Assembly (NCBI RefSeq): GCF_030317035.1
Contig: NZ_JASZYK010000010.1
Coordinates: 62,001 to 126,000 of the forward strand
Direction: 5' to 3'
Source: Variovorax sp. J22G73
Lineage (GTDB): Bacteria; Pseudomonadota; Gammaproteobacteria; Burkholderiales; Burkholderiaceae_C
DNA: 64,000 bases
Shown here: positions 42,245-50,221 of the stretch, piece by piece
How positions within the stretch are numbered: position 1 is the first letter of the stretch
Layout of the letters: each line of letters starts with the position of its first letter
Made by a program: the position numbers and the translations under genes
The notes under the pieces: model-generated
Database searches by the model: none
Seen by the model: the letters and a program-made list of their open reading frames with translations, nothing else
What the model was told of the DNA's origin: nothing

Positions 42245-42811
42245 TCAGCGCCCCGGCCGGCCGATGCGGTAGAGCCGGTGCGCGCGCAGCGGGTGCCCCT
42301 CGGGCACCAGCGGATGGTCGAAGGCGCCGGCCAGGTCCTCGGTCATGCCGATGCGCGCCATCACCGCCGCCGAGCGCAGGTTGCCGACGCCGGTGAAGGC
42401 CACGATCTCGTCGAGCGCCAGCCGCTCGAAGCCCACCTGCAGCGCACCGCGCGCGGCCTCGCTCGCAAGGCCCCGGCCCCAGGCATGGCGCGCAAAGCGC
42501 CAGCCGATTTCCACGCAGGGCGAGAACGGCAGCACGGCCGCGGGCACGTTGAGCCCGGTGAAGCCGATGAATTCGCCCGAGGCTTTTTCTTCCACCGCCC
42601 ACAGGCCCCAGCCGTTCTCGGCGATGCGCGCCTTGGCGCGCTCGGCCAGCGCGTCGCTGTCGGCGCGGGTGGGCAGGGGCAGCAAAAACTCCATCACCTG
42701 CGGGTCGCAGGCCAGCGCGAAAAATGGCGCGAGATCGCTCTCGCGCCATTGGCGCAGCCGCAGCCGCTCGGTGTCGAATTCGATCAGGGGCGGGGAAGCG
42801 TTGTCGGTCAT
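42245..42811 (-). CDS. GNAT-family N-acetyltransferase (RimJ/RimL-like)
   Basis: 188 residues from the ATG at 42811. ERLRLRQWRESDLAPFFAL is the usual opening of the RimJ/RimL branch. The acetyl-CoA binding region reads EIGWRFARHAWGRGLASEA (motif A), followed by AFTGVGNLRSAAVMARIGM (motif B). The substrate may be a protein N-terminus or a small amine; no more can be said. Convergent with the preceding sorbosone-type gene (44-bp gap) and 38 bp downstream of the oxidoreductase gene on the same strand. Confidence 0.9.
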   Translation of the reverse strand: MTDNASPPLIEFDTERLRLRQWRESDLAPFFALACDPQVMEFLLPLPTRADSDALAERAKARIAENGWGLWAVEEKASGEFIGFTGLNVPAAVLPFSPCVEIGWRFARHAWGRGLASEAARGALQVGFERLALDEIVAFTGVGNLRSAAVMARIGMTEDLAGAFDHPLVPEGHPLRAHRLYRIGRPGR

Positions 42812-42849
42812 GCGCCCATTTTGCGGGGGCCTGCGGCGCGCCTTCCGGC

Positions 42850-43860
42850 TCAGAAGCCCGCCAGCACCACCTTGCCCTGCGCCTTGCCGCTCTCGATGAG
42901 AGCATGTGCCTTCTTCAGGTTGGCGGCGTTGATGGTGCCGAAGCTCGCGTTCGCCGTGGTGCGGATGCGGCCCGCGTCCACCAGCGCCGCCACCTCGGCC
43001 AGCAGCTTGCCCTGCTCGGCCATGTCGGGCGTCTCGAAGCGCGAGCGCGCGAACATCATTTCCCAGTGCAGCGAGAGGCTCTTGGTCTTCAGCGGCATCG
43101 CGTCGAGCACCTTCATGTCGTCGATCACCGCGAGCTGGCCCTGGGGCTTCAGGCTTTCGATGATCTGCGCGTAGTGCTGCTCGGTCTGCGTGAGGCTGGC
43201 AACCATGTCGACCTCGCCGATGCCGGCGGCCTTGAGCTCGGCGGCGAGCGGCTTCGAATGGTCGATGACGGTGTGCGCGCCCAGCGCCAGGCACCATTCG
43301 CGGGTTTCGGCGCGCGAGGCCGTGGCCACCACGCGCAGCCTGGTGAGCTGGCGCGCCAGCTGGATCAGGATGGAGCCCACGCCGCCCGCGCCGCCGGTGA
43401 TGAGCAGCGTCTGCCCTTCGCCGCCGTCCTTGGGCACCTGCAGGCGGTCGAACAGCAGCTCGTACGCGGTGATGGTGGTCAGCGGCAGCGCCGCGGCCTG
43501 CGCGTCGTCGAGGCTCTTCGGCGCGATGGCGGCAATGCGTTCGTCCACCGCGTGCAGCTCGGCGTTGGCGCCGGGGCGAACGATGGAGCCGGCGTAGTAC
43601 ACGCGGTCGCCCACCTTGAAGTTCTTCACGCCGGCGCCGACGGCCTCGACCGTGCCCACGGCGTCCCAGCCCAGCACCTTGGCCTGGCCGGGCTCGGGCG
43701 CGGCGTTCTTGCGGACCTTGGTGTCCACCGGGTTGACCGACACCGCCTTCACGCGCACCAGCAGGTCGCGCGCGCCGGCCGCCGGAGCGGGCAGCTCGAT
43801 GTCCTGCAGCGATTCGGGGTTGTCGATGGGAAGGGGTTGGTAGTAGCCGATGGCTTTCAT
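42850..43860 (-). CDS. Zinc-binding-type alcohol dehydrogenase / quinone reductase-like oxidoreductase
   Basis: 336 residues from the ATG at 43860 (MKAIGYYQPLPI). MDR fold: the N-terminal GroES-like domain (VSVNPVDTKVRKN, LGWDAVGTVEAVGAGV) has no cysteine/histidine zinc ligands at the usual sites. The nucleotide-binding motif GGAGGVGSI is followed by a typical Rossmann half. Known reactions of this branch: NADPH-dependent reduction of quinones or alpha,beta-unsaturated carbonyls. The divergent LysR gene (86-bp shared promoter region) is the probable regulator. Confidence 0.9.
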   Translation of the reverse strand: MKAIGYYQPLPIDNPESLQDIELPAPAAGARDLLVRVKAVSVNPVDTKVRKNAAPEPGQAKVLGWDAVGTVEAVGAGVKNFKVGDRVYYAGSIVRPGANAELHAVDERIAAIAPKSLDDAQAAALPLTTITAYELLFDRLQVPKDGGEGQTLLITGGAGGVGSILIQLARQLTRLRVVATASRAETREWCLALGAHTVIDHSKPLAAELKAAGIGEVDMVASLTQTEQHYAQIIESLKPQGQLAVIDDMKVLDAMPLKTKSLSLHWEMMFARSRFETPDMAEQGKLLAEVAALVDAGRIRTTANASFGTINAANLKKAHALIESGKAQGKVVLAGF

Positions 43861-43946
43861 GACGGGAAACCTTTCAGTGACGATGCCTCGAATGTAGGAT
43901 CGCAACGCCGGTTTGATAAGACTGGCCGAATGCGCAACACTTTCAA

Positions 43947-44852
43947 ATGAAGATTGAAAATCTCTCCGACCTGCAGGTGCTGGTGCACACCGCGCGCGGC
44001 GGCACGCTCACGGCCGCGGCGCATGCGCTGGGCATCACGCCCGCGGCGGCCAGCGCCACGCTGAAGCGGCTGGAAACGCAGCTGGGCGCGCGGCTGTTCG
44101 AGCGCTCCACGCGCGCCATGCGCCTCACGCCGCAGGGGCAGACGCTGCTCGACTACGCGGTGCGCGCCTTCGAGCTGCTGGCCGAGGGCGAATCGCTGGT
44201 CACGGCCGACCGCGGCGAGCTGGTGGGCACGCTGCGCGTGGCGTCGCCGTCGGACCTCACGCGCAGCACGCTGCTGCCCTGGTTCGACGAATTCCTGGCC
44301 TTGCACAGCGGGGTGCAGCTGTCTTTGTCGGTGGGAGACCGGCCGCTGGACGTGATGCGCGACGAGGTCGACGTGGCGCTGCGCTACGGGGCGCTGGCCG
44401 ATTCGCGGCTGGTGGCGCGGCCCTTTGCAATGACCAACCCGCTGTTGACGGCTTCGCCGGACTACCTGCGCCGGCACGGGGCGCCCCGGGTGCCGCAAGA
44501 CCTGGTGCACCACAACTGCCTGACGTTCAACCGCTCGGGGCGGCGGCACCGGGTGTGGCGGTTTGCGCTCGACGGGCAGTGGACGGAGGTGCGGGTGAAC
44601 GGGGACCGCAGCGTGGACGATGCCTCGCTGGCGCGCGAGTGGACGGTGGCGGGGTACGGCGTTTCGCTGAAGTCGGCGCTGGATGTGCGGAATGACATTC
44701 GGGCGGGGCGGCTGGTTCGGTTGCTGCCTGAATGGGAGACCGAGGCTTATCCGCTGCATGCGTTGTTGCCCAGTGGGAGGTTTGTGCCGGCTCGGGTTCG
44801 GGCGTTTGTGGATTTTTTGGCTTTGAAGTTTGAGGTTTTGTTGAGGGGGTAG
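43947..44852 (+). CDS. LysR-family transcriptional regulator
   Basis: 301 residues. The N-terminal winged helix-turn-helix (LQVLVHTARGGTLTAAAHALGITPAAASATLKRLETQLGA) and the linker helix are standard for the family. The C-terminal effector-binding domain carries VASPSDLTRSTLLPWFDEF and a second-half YGVSLKSALDVRNDI. It most resembles the CrgA/AaeR-like branch, often regulators of adjacent oxidoreductases. The last ~100 bp have a visibly lower GC content (runs of T in the codons), leading into the non-coding repeat region. Target inferred: the divergently transcribed oxidoreductase. Confidence 0.93.
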   Translation: MKIENLSDLQVLVHTARGGTLTAAAHALGITPAAASATLKRLETQLGARLFERSTRAMRLTPQGQTLLDYAVRAFELLAEGESLVTADRGELVGTLRVASPSDLTRSTLLPWFDEFLALHSGVQLSLSVGDRPLDVMRDEVDVALRYGALADSRLVARPFAMTNPLLTASPDYLRRHGAPRVPQDLVHHNCLTFNRSGRRHRVWRFALDGQWTEVRVNGDRSVDDASLAREWTVAGYGVSLKSALDVRNDIRAGRLVRLLPEWETEAYPLHALLPSGRFVPARVRAFVDFLALKFEVLLRG

Positions 44853-44910
44853 GTTTTGGGGGGTGGGGTTTTTTGGGGCGGCTGGCCGGGACTCGCCCCG
44901 GCGGGCGATC

Positions 44911-44940
44911 TACTTTCTTTTGCTTCGCCAAAAGAAAGTA
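44911..44940. repeat. Perfect 12-bp stem hairpin, bidirectional terminator-like
   Basis: TACTTTCTTTTG (44911-44922), loop CTTCGC, CAAAAGAAAGTA (44929-44940). Both arms are perfect. It lies 58 bp beyond the LysR stop, between convergent genes, and may terminate both. This is the most recognisable piece of the family's intergenic repeat. Confidence 0.75.
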
Positions 44941-45008
44941 GCCAAAGAAAAGGCGACCCCACTGTCTGCGACTCCTGCGCTGCGCTACGGAGCAACCTGC
45001 GGTGCTCA

Positions 45009-45073
45009 CGTTTCGCGGGGTCTCGCCCAAACTCGCTTCGCTCAAACAAGGGCGAGCCCTGATCCGCGAAACG
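45009..45073. repeat. Nested inverted repeat (10-bp outer, 7-bp inner stem)
   Basis: Outer arms CGTTTCGCGG (45009-45018) and CCGCGAAACG (45064-45073); inner arms CTCGCCC (45022-45028) and GGGCGAG (45050-45056). Both pairs are perfect. This should fold as a long cruciform or RNA hairpin. Confidence 0.65.
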
Positions 45074-45184
45074 CTCCGCTCCTCGGCGCAGCCAGAGGGG
45101 AGGGGGGCAACAGGCCATCGCTTCGCTCGGCCTGTGAAAACGGTCGGGCCGCCGCTGCGCTCGGCCTGGGGCCCGGGTATTGCT

Positions 45185-45205
45185 CCCTCTCCCTCCGGGA
45201 GAGGG
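45185..45205. repeat. REP-like palindrome CCCTCTCCC...GGGAGAGGG
   Basis: Arms 45185-45193 and 45197-45205 with a 3-nt loop, followed by CGGGGGTGAGGG. This matches the common proteobacterial repetitive extragenic element of the CCCTCTCCC/GGGAGAGGG type. No RAYT transposase is in the window. Confidence 0.65.
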
Positions 45206-45267
45206 CGGGGGTGAGGGCAGCGGCGCTCGAAACTGCATGGCCCTGGATGCGCCCCTGCCTGCCCGCC

Positions 45268-46065
45268 TCAAATCATCGGCGTCACGGCCCCATCCATCGC
45301 CACGATCGCCCCGGTCACATAACTCGCCTTGCCCGACGCCAGGAACAGCACGGTGTTGGCAACTTCTTCCGGCGTGGCGATCCGTCCCAGCGGCAGCCGC
45401 GCCTTGGCGCGCTCCAGCGCCTCGTCGGTGCCGATGCCCGCCAGCTTGGCATCCGCCTTCATGCCTTCCTGCAAGCGCTCGGTCAGCGTGAGGCCGGGGT
45501 TCACCGCGTTCACGCGCACGCCCTTGCCGGCGTAGGCCGCGGCCATGCCGGCGCTCACGAGCATCAGGGCGGCGTTCGCCGCGCCGCCGGCCATGTGCAC
45601 GGGGCTGGCCACCTTGCCGCCCTGGCCGATGACGTTGACGATGGCACCGCGCCCGCGCGCGCCCATGCGCTTCACGACGGGGTCGATCATGTGGATGTAG
45701 GTGAAGTACTTCGCGTCCATGGCGTCGTGCCACGACGCGGCAGTCAGGTCGGCGGGCGGGGTGCGGCGCGCGGCGCCGGCCGAGTTGACGAGCACGTCGA
45801 CGGGGCCAAAGGCCTGCTCGGCGGCGTCCAGCGCGGCCACGGCGCTGGCCGGGTCCTTCAGGTCGGCGGCATGGACCGACACGCGGCCCTCGGCCTGCGC
45901 GTACGCCTCCAGCAAGGTCTTCTGCCCCTGCCGCAGGTTGGCGATGTCGCGCGACACCAGGCTCACGCGCGCGCCCTCGCGCAGGAAGCCCAGCGCGCAG
46001 GCCAGGCCGATGCCCTTGCTGCCGCCGGTGATGAGTACGTGCTGGTCCTGAAGCTGGAGGTCCAT
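45268..46065 (-). CDS. SDR-fold oxidoreductase lacking the usual YxxxK catalytic pair
   Basis: 265 residues from the ATG at 46065 (MDLQLQDQHVLITGG). The nucleotide-binding motif ITGGSKGIGLACA and the VNSAGAA strand are typical of classical SDRs. NPGLTLTERLQ and the C-terminal VTGAIVAMDGAVTP also fit. At the active site, however, the stretch after VNVIGQGGKVAS reads PVHMAGGAANAALM: the position of the catalytic Tyr is His and the Lys position is Gly, and the usual Ser is also absent. A changed chemistry or a binding role is possible. Substrate unknown. Confidence 0.88.
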   Translation of the reverse strand: MDLQLQDQHVLITGGSKGIGLACALGFLREGARVSLVSRDIANLRQGQKTLLEAYAQAEGRVSVHAADLKDPASAVAALDAAEQAFGPVDVLVNSAGAARRTPPADLTAASWHDAMDAKYFTYIHMIDPVVKRMGARGRGAIVNVIGQGGKVASPVHMAGGAANAALMLVSAGMAAAYAGKGVRVNAVNPGLTLTERLQEGMKADAKLAGIGTDEALERAKARLPLGRIATPEEVANTVLFLASGKASYVTGAIVAMDGAVTPMI

Positions 46066-46198
46066 GAAGAATCCTTGGGAGCGTGATGAAAGGGGTGAGC
46101 CGGCGATTGAAGCACCGGCGCTAAACCCCTGCACGCACGCGGCTGTGCGCCGCGGCTTTCAGGCCAGCATCGGGGCTGTGCCCGAGTGCTTCAGTGCT

Positions 46199-46798
46199 TC
46201 AGTGCCGGCCCGCGGTGCGATGCCGCGGCTCGGGTTCCAGCGCGCCGGGCGCGGTGTCGGTGGCGTCGCGCAGGTGGCCGTTGTTGTCGTGGTGTGCCAG
46301 CAGCTGGCGCGTGCGCTGCCAGGCCGACAGCCGCGCGGGCGGCACGTCGATGAAGGTGGCCAGCGCGAACAGCGACGACTGTTCCGCCTCGGGCGGCACC
46401 TCGCGCCGGTTCTGGCGGCGGCGCCACGGGGCCATCACCAGCATCGCGACCAGGATCACGCCGATGAGCACGGCGTACAGGCCCAGCAGGTGCAGCACCT
46501 CGGGCTGCGAGCGCGCGCCCAGCACGTAGGGCCAGGCGTACCAGACCGCGCAGAACCAGATCGCAATGGTCACGGCCGGGCGCAGCACGCGCAGCCACAG
46601 GTACATGGCCAGCGTGCGCTGCGGCGAGCGGCCGTTGCCGTAGGCGCGCAGCGAGATGCGCGCAGCGTCGATGATGGGTTCCTCCCCCGCGGGCTGGCCC
46701 CACGAGCGGCGGCGGCTCGGCGGCGGGGTGTCGTGCACGGCGTCGGGAAAGACGCTGTCGACGGATGTGGCTTGTGTCTCGTGGGTGTCATGGCGCAT
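46199..46798 (-). CDS. pgaD: Poly-beta-1,6-N-acetylglucosamine biosynthesis protein PgaD
   Basis: 199 residues, last gene of the pga operon; its start overlaps pgaC by 11 bp. Two membrane helices (AVTIAIWFCAVWYAWPYVLG and VLHLLGLYAVLIGVILVAMLVM) are flanked by cytoplasmic tails, the PgaD layout. The C-terminal tail is longer and richer in His/Asp than usual (AHHDNNGHLRDATDTAPG). Known role: partners PgaC in the inner membrane and helps c-di-GMP activate the synthase. Identity rests on fold and on position in the operon. Confidence 0.85.
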   Translation of the reverse strand: MRHDTHETQATSVDSVFPDAVHDTPPPSRRRSWGQPAGEEPIIDAARISLRAYGNGRSPQRTLAMYLWLRVLRPAVTIAIWFCAVWYAWPYVLGARSQPEVLHLLGLYAVLIGVILVAMLVMAPWRRRQNRREVPPEAEQSSLFALATFIDVPPARLSAWQRTRQLLAHHDNNGHLRDATDTAPGALEPEPRHRTAGRH

Positions 46799-48065
46799 CG
46801 GAAACTCCTCTGTCGGGGCTCGTCCACACCGCGCGTTTGCCGCGTCGGCGAATCAGGACTTTGGGAAGGGCGATGACGGTGGTCGCCATCGTGATGGTCC
46901 AGAAGGCGATCGGGTACCAGATCGTTCCGGCGAAATAGCGCATCAGGTCGCGGTCGTAGCGGCGATCGATCCACAGGCTCAGCAGCATCTGCATGATGCA
47001 GGTCATGGCCAGCAGCGTGCCCTGCCAGTGCGGCAGCAGCGCCGAATGCCACAGCGAGTCGTCCGGCAGCAGCGGGCGCACCAGGCTCACCAGCAGCACC
47101 AGCGCCATGGCATAGGCCCACACCACGCTGGTCATGTACTCCAGGTAGATGAGCCACATGCGCCAGTTGCGCGGGCGCAGCAGCTGCGAGGTGTAGCGCA
47201 GCATGGTCTGGATGCCGCCCATGGCCCAGCGCAGGCGCTGCTTCCACAGACCGCGCAAGGTCTCGGGCATCAGGATCCAGCACAGCGCGCGCGGCTCAAA
47301 GCGCAGCTTCCAGCCGGCGAGCTGCAGCTTCCAGCTCATGTCGATGTCCTCGGTGAGCACGTCGGGGCTCCAGAAGCCCACGTCGATCACCGCGCGGCGG
47401 CGGAACATGGCAATCACGCCCGACACCGTGAAGAGGGTGCCCACCAGCTGCTGCGAGCGCTTGATGAGCCCGATGATCGAAGAGAACTCGCCCACCTGCA
47501 TGCGCCCCAGCAGCGTGGTGCGCGTGCGGATGCGCGGGTTGCCGGTGACCGCGCCGATGCGCTCCGACGCCAGCATCGGCAGCAGCATCCAGGCAATGGC
47601 GTCCTCGTCGATCAGCGCGTCGCCGTCGATGCCCAATATGTACTCGCCGCGCGCCAGCTGGCAGGCGGTGTTCAGGCCCACGGCCTTGCCCTGGTTGCTG
47701 GCGTTGTGCACCACGCGCAGGCGGCTGTACTCGGTGGTCATCTCGTCGAGCAGCTCGCCGGTGCCGTCGGTGCTGCCGTCGTTCACGGCAATCACCTCGA
47801 AGTGCGGGTAGCGCGTGCGCATCAGCTGCTCGATCACCTCGCGCAGGTGCGGCACCTCGTTGAAGCAGGGCACCACCACCGTCACCAGCGGCTGCGAGGG
47901 CAGCAGCGCGAGCGGGTTGGCGTCGACGTCGCGCTTGCGCTCGAACACCCACGCATGCGAGAGGCCCCCGGCCATCCACACATAGGCCATGAAGAAGGGG
48001 TAGTAGAAGACGAAGCCGAACAGCAGCGAAGGCAGCGTCTGCGCGAGGAAGTGGCTGGAGCTCAT
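46788..48065 (-). CDS. pgaC: Poly-beta-1,6-N-acetyl-D-glucosamine synthase PgaC
   Basis: 425 residues from the ATG at 48065. Membrane helices at the N-terminus (LPSLLFGFVFYYPFFMAYVW) are followed by a GT2 domain: VTVVVPCFNEVPHL, NDGSTDGT, IDGDALIDEDA (D-x-D), LTEDIDMSWKL (catalytic ED) and QRLRWAMGG (QxxRW). Further helices close the protein. Known role: processive transfer of GlcNAc from UDP-GlcNAc into PNAG and export across the inner membrane, normally c-di-GMP-dependent via PgaD. The start overlaps the stop of pgaB by 4 bp. Confidence 0.96.
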   Translation of the reverse strand: MSSSHFLAQTLPSLLFGFVFYYPFFMAYVWMAGGLSHAWVFERKRDVDANPLALLPSQPLVTVVVPCFNEVPHLREVIEQLMRTRYPHFEVIAVNDGSTDGTGELLDEMTTEYSRLRVVHNASNQGKAVGLNTACQLARGEYILGIDGDALIDEDAIAWMLLPMLASERIGAVTGNPRIRTRTTLLGRMQVGEFSSIIGLIKRSQQLVGTLFTVSGVIAMFRRRAVIDVGFWSPDVLTEDIDMSWKLQLAGWKLRFEPRALCWILMPETLRGLWKQRLRWAMGGIQTMLRYTSQLLRPRNWRMWLIYLEYMTSVVWAYAMALVLLVSLVRPLLPDDSLWHSALLPHWQGTLLAMTCIMQMLLSLWIDRRYDRDLMRYFAGTIWYPIAFWTITMATTVIALPKVLIRRRGKRAVWTSPDRGVSDAP

Positions 48066-50221
48066 GGCGAGCGTTCTCCTTGCGCGGGGCGCGCGGGTAG
48101 CGGGGGTGTTGTCGTTGTTGTCATCGGCGCTGTCGCGGGTGCTTTCGATGCCTCGGGCTGCGGCGGAATCTCCGCGGCCGAGGGCGAGCGCAGCACGCGC
48201 GGCAGCAGCGTGCGCACGGAGATGGCGCGGCGCACGGTGTCCAGCGAGGGCTGGTCGTTCAGGAAGTCGTCGGGGTAGTAGCCCAGGTGGCGCACGCCGG
48301 CGCGGTGCAGCAGCGTCCACTGGCGCGTGAGCTCGGCGTCGGGCACCGGCTCGCCGGTGCGCCAGTCGCGCGCCTGCAGCTCGAACACGGTGCCGTCCAG
48401 GCCGCGCGGCGTGCCCGCCACGCGGCGCGCGAGGCGGCCCAGCCACGCATCGGCATCGGCTTCGCCTTCCATGCGCGGCATGGCCATGAGCGCCACGTAG
48501 TCGTAGGCGGCCAGCGAGGCCTCGTAGTTCTGCGCGAACCACTGCTCGGCCTGGGGCTCGAGCACCGGGCGCGCATACAGGTTGCGCGCGGTTTCCAGCG
48601 CGGGCCGCCAGGCACCCACGCGCGCGGCGAGCTCATGGGTGAAGTCGATCAGGTAGCGGGTCTTGGCCGTGGTCCAGCGCGCCATCAGCTCGGGGTTGGC
48701 GCGAATGGCGGCCACGTCGCCCGGCAGGCCCCAGCGTGCGTAGGTGGCGAGCGCGGCGGGGCTGGCGTCCTCGTCGTCGGCGAGCATGGCGTCGTCGTGG
48801 AACAGCACGCCCTCGAAGAACGCGTAGCGCCCCAGGTCCTCGTAGATGTCGCCGACCAGCGCGCGCACCGCGGGGTCGAAGGGCGAGAGGCGGTGATAGC
48901 GCTGGTCATGGTCCGCCGGCAGGGTGCCGCCCTGCGCCACCACCGTGTGCGTGGCGAGCGGGTTCGACCCGGGCAGCTTGAACGCCGTGACCGGCATCCA
49001 GGCGTACACCTTCACGCCGGTGCGGGTGCGCAGCTGCCAGGCCGCGCGGCTGAACAGGTCGGCACGCATCGGCAGGTGGCGGTTGGGAAAGTACAGGGCG
49101 TCGGCCACGCCGTCGCCGTCCGGGTCGGCATAGGCCTGCAGGAACACCGAGCGCGGGCGCACCGCGGCCACGCGGTCGATCAGCAGCGACAGGTTGCGTT
49201 CCTGCTGCGCCGGGTCGGGGTCGTACACGTAGTCCAGGTCCACGTGCATCACGCGGTTGACCGGGCGAACCTCGCCGCCCACGGGGCTGCGCAGCAGCTG
49301 GGCGTAGTCGGGCGCGGCGTTGTCGTAGGCGGCCAGCGCGCGGCGAATGCGCGACAGCGGCACCGCCGCGGTGTTGGGGCCGTCGTCCAGCGTGAACGTC
49401 ACGGGCATGCCCGCGCGCTCCGACGCCTTCAGCGCGGCCGTGTTGTAGGCGCCGTAGGGCCACACGGTGGCGCGCACCTTGGCGCCGGTGTGGCGCTCGA
49501 TGAGCTCGCGGCTGCGGCGCAGGTCGGCTTCCACGCGCTGCGCGTAGGCTTCGTCGCTTTCGTAGCGGCCGGTGGCCGCGTCGTAGCGGTGCGTGGCCGC
49601 GGCGGGCAGCATGTTGCCTTGCGGGTTGGCCAGGATGCCGGTGTGCAGCGCGTCGGTGTGGCTCGCGAACTCGACCAGGCCCGAGCGCGCCATTTCGGCG
49701 GCCTCCGGCCACAGCAGGAAGTTCTCGCGCGGCGCGGGCTTGTCGCCCCAGTGCACCAGCTGCCCCTGCGGCACTTCGAGCCAGCTGGTCACCAGCGCCA
49801 TCAGCGCCGGGTAGTTGTAGCGCTTGAGCAGCGGAAACACCTTGGTGTAGGCGCTGCGGTAGCCGTCGTCGAAGCTCAGCAGCACGGGCTGCGCGGGCAG
49901 CGGCTTGCCGCCGGCGCGCGCGTCGACGATCTGCTGCAGGCTCACCGGGTGGTAGCCGCTGTGCTGCAGCCAGGCGAAGACTTCGGCCAGGGTGCGCTCG
50001 TCCATGGCGGTCTCGTCGGGCGAGTCCTCGAAGCTGGCGCGCACGTTGGTGCGCACGTCGTGGAAGGCGAGCACGCGAAAGCTCACGCCGTCGTCGGCGT
50101 CGGCGCTCGGCAGCGGCTGCGCGGGGGCGGCCAGCGACAGCGCGCACAGCAGCCCGAACAGCGCGGTGCGCAACAGCGCGAGAGGGTTCAGAAGGCTGGA
50201 AGAAGAGGTCGTCGTTCGCAT
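48062..50221 (-). CDS. pgaB: PNAG N-deacetylase/hydrolase PgaB
   Basis: 719 residues from the ATG at 50221, with the signal segment LLNPLALLRTALFGLLCALSL. The N-terminal CE4 deacetylase domain shows RVLAFHDVR, LLSFDDGYRSAYTKVFPLL and WPYGAYN. The C-terminal glycosidase-like domain begins HVDLDYVYDPDPAQQERNL and includes FFEGVLFHDDAMLADDEDAS. Known role: partial deacetylation of PNAG in the periplasm, needed for export through PgaA. There is no obvious lipobox, unlike E. coli PgaB. A Thr/Pro-rich tail (TTTTTTPPLPARPAQ) ends the protein. ATG and upstream stop share one base (TGATG). Confidence 0.95.
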   Translation of the reverse strand: MRTTTSSSSLLNPLALLRTALFGLLCALSLAAPAQPLPSADADDGVSFRVLAFHDVRTNVRASFEDSPDETAMDERTLAEVFAWLQHSGYHPVSLQQIVDARAGGKPLPAQPVLLSFDDGYRSAYTKVFPLLKRYNYPALMALVTSWLEVPQGQLVHWGDKPAPRENFLLWPEAAEMARSGLVEFASHTDALHTGILANPQGNMLPAAATHRYDAATGRYESDEAYAQRVEADLRRSRELIERHTGAKVRATVWPYGAYNTAALKASERAGMPVTFTLDDGPNTAAVPLSRIRRALAAYDNAAPDYAQLLRSPVGGEVRPVNRVMHVDLDYVYDPDPAQQERNLSLLIDRVAAVRPRSVFLQAYADPDGDGVADALYFPNRHLPMRADLFSRAAWQLRTRTGVKVYAWMPVTAFKLPGSNPLATHTVVAQGGTLPADHDQRYHRLSPFDPAVRALVGDIYEDLGRYAFFEGVLFHDDAMLADDEDASPAALATYARWGLPGDVAAIRANPELMARWTTAKTRYLIDFTHELAARVGAWRPALETARNLYARPVLEPQAEQWFAQNYEASLAAYDYVALMAMPRMEGEADADAWLGRLARRVAGTPRGLDGTVFELQARDWRTGEPVPDAELTRQWTLLHRAGVRHLGYYPDDFLNDQPSLDTVRRAISVRTLLPRVLRSPSAAEIPPQPEASKAPATAPMTTTTTPPLPARPAQGERSP

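Larger units (their letters stand above)
44853..45267. other. 415-bp intergenic region filled with hairpin repeats
   Basis: No gene is convincing in this gap between the LysR gene and the convergent SDR gene. It begins with a G/T-rich stretch, then holds four stem-loop elements in a row (44911-44940, 45009-45073, 45103-45132 and 45185-45205). The composition, with short ORFs in several frames and dispersed TTCGCT words, is that of an intergenic repeat found in many copies in Comamonadaceae genomes; copy number cannot be judged from one window. Confidence 0.65.

Noticed and set aside
44856..45214. Short plus-strand ORFs in the intergenic repeat
   Set aside because: They lie across hairpin repeats, show no protein-like pattern and overlap each other in several frames.
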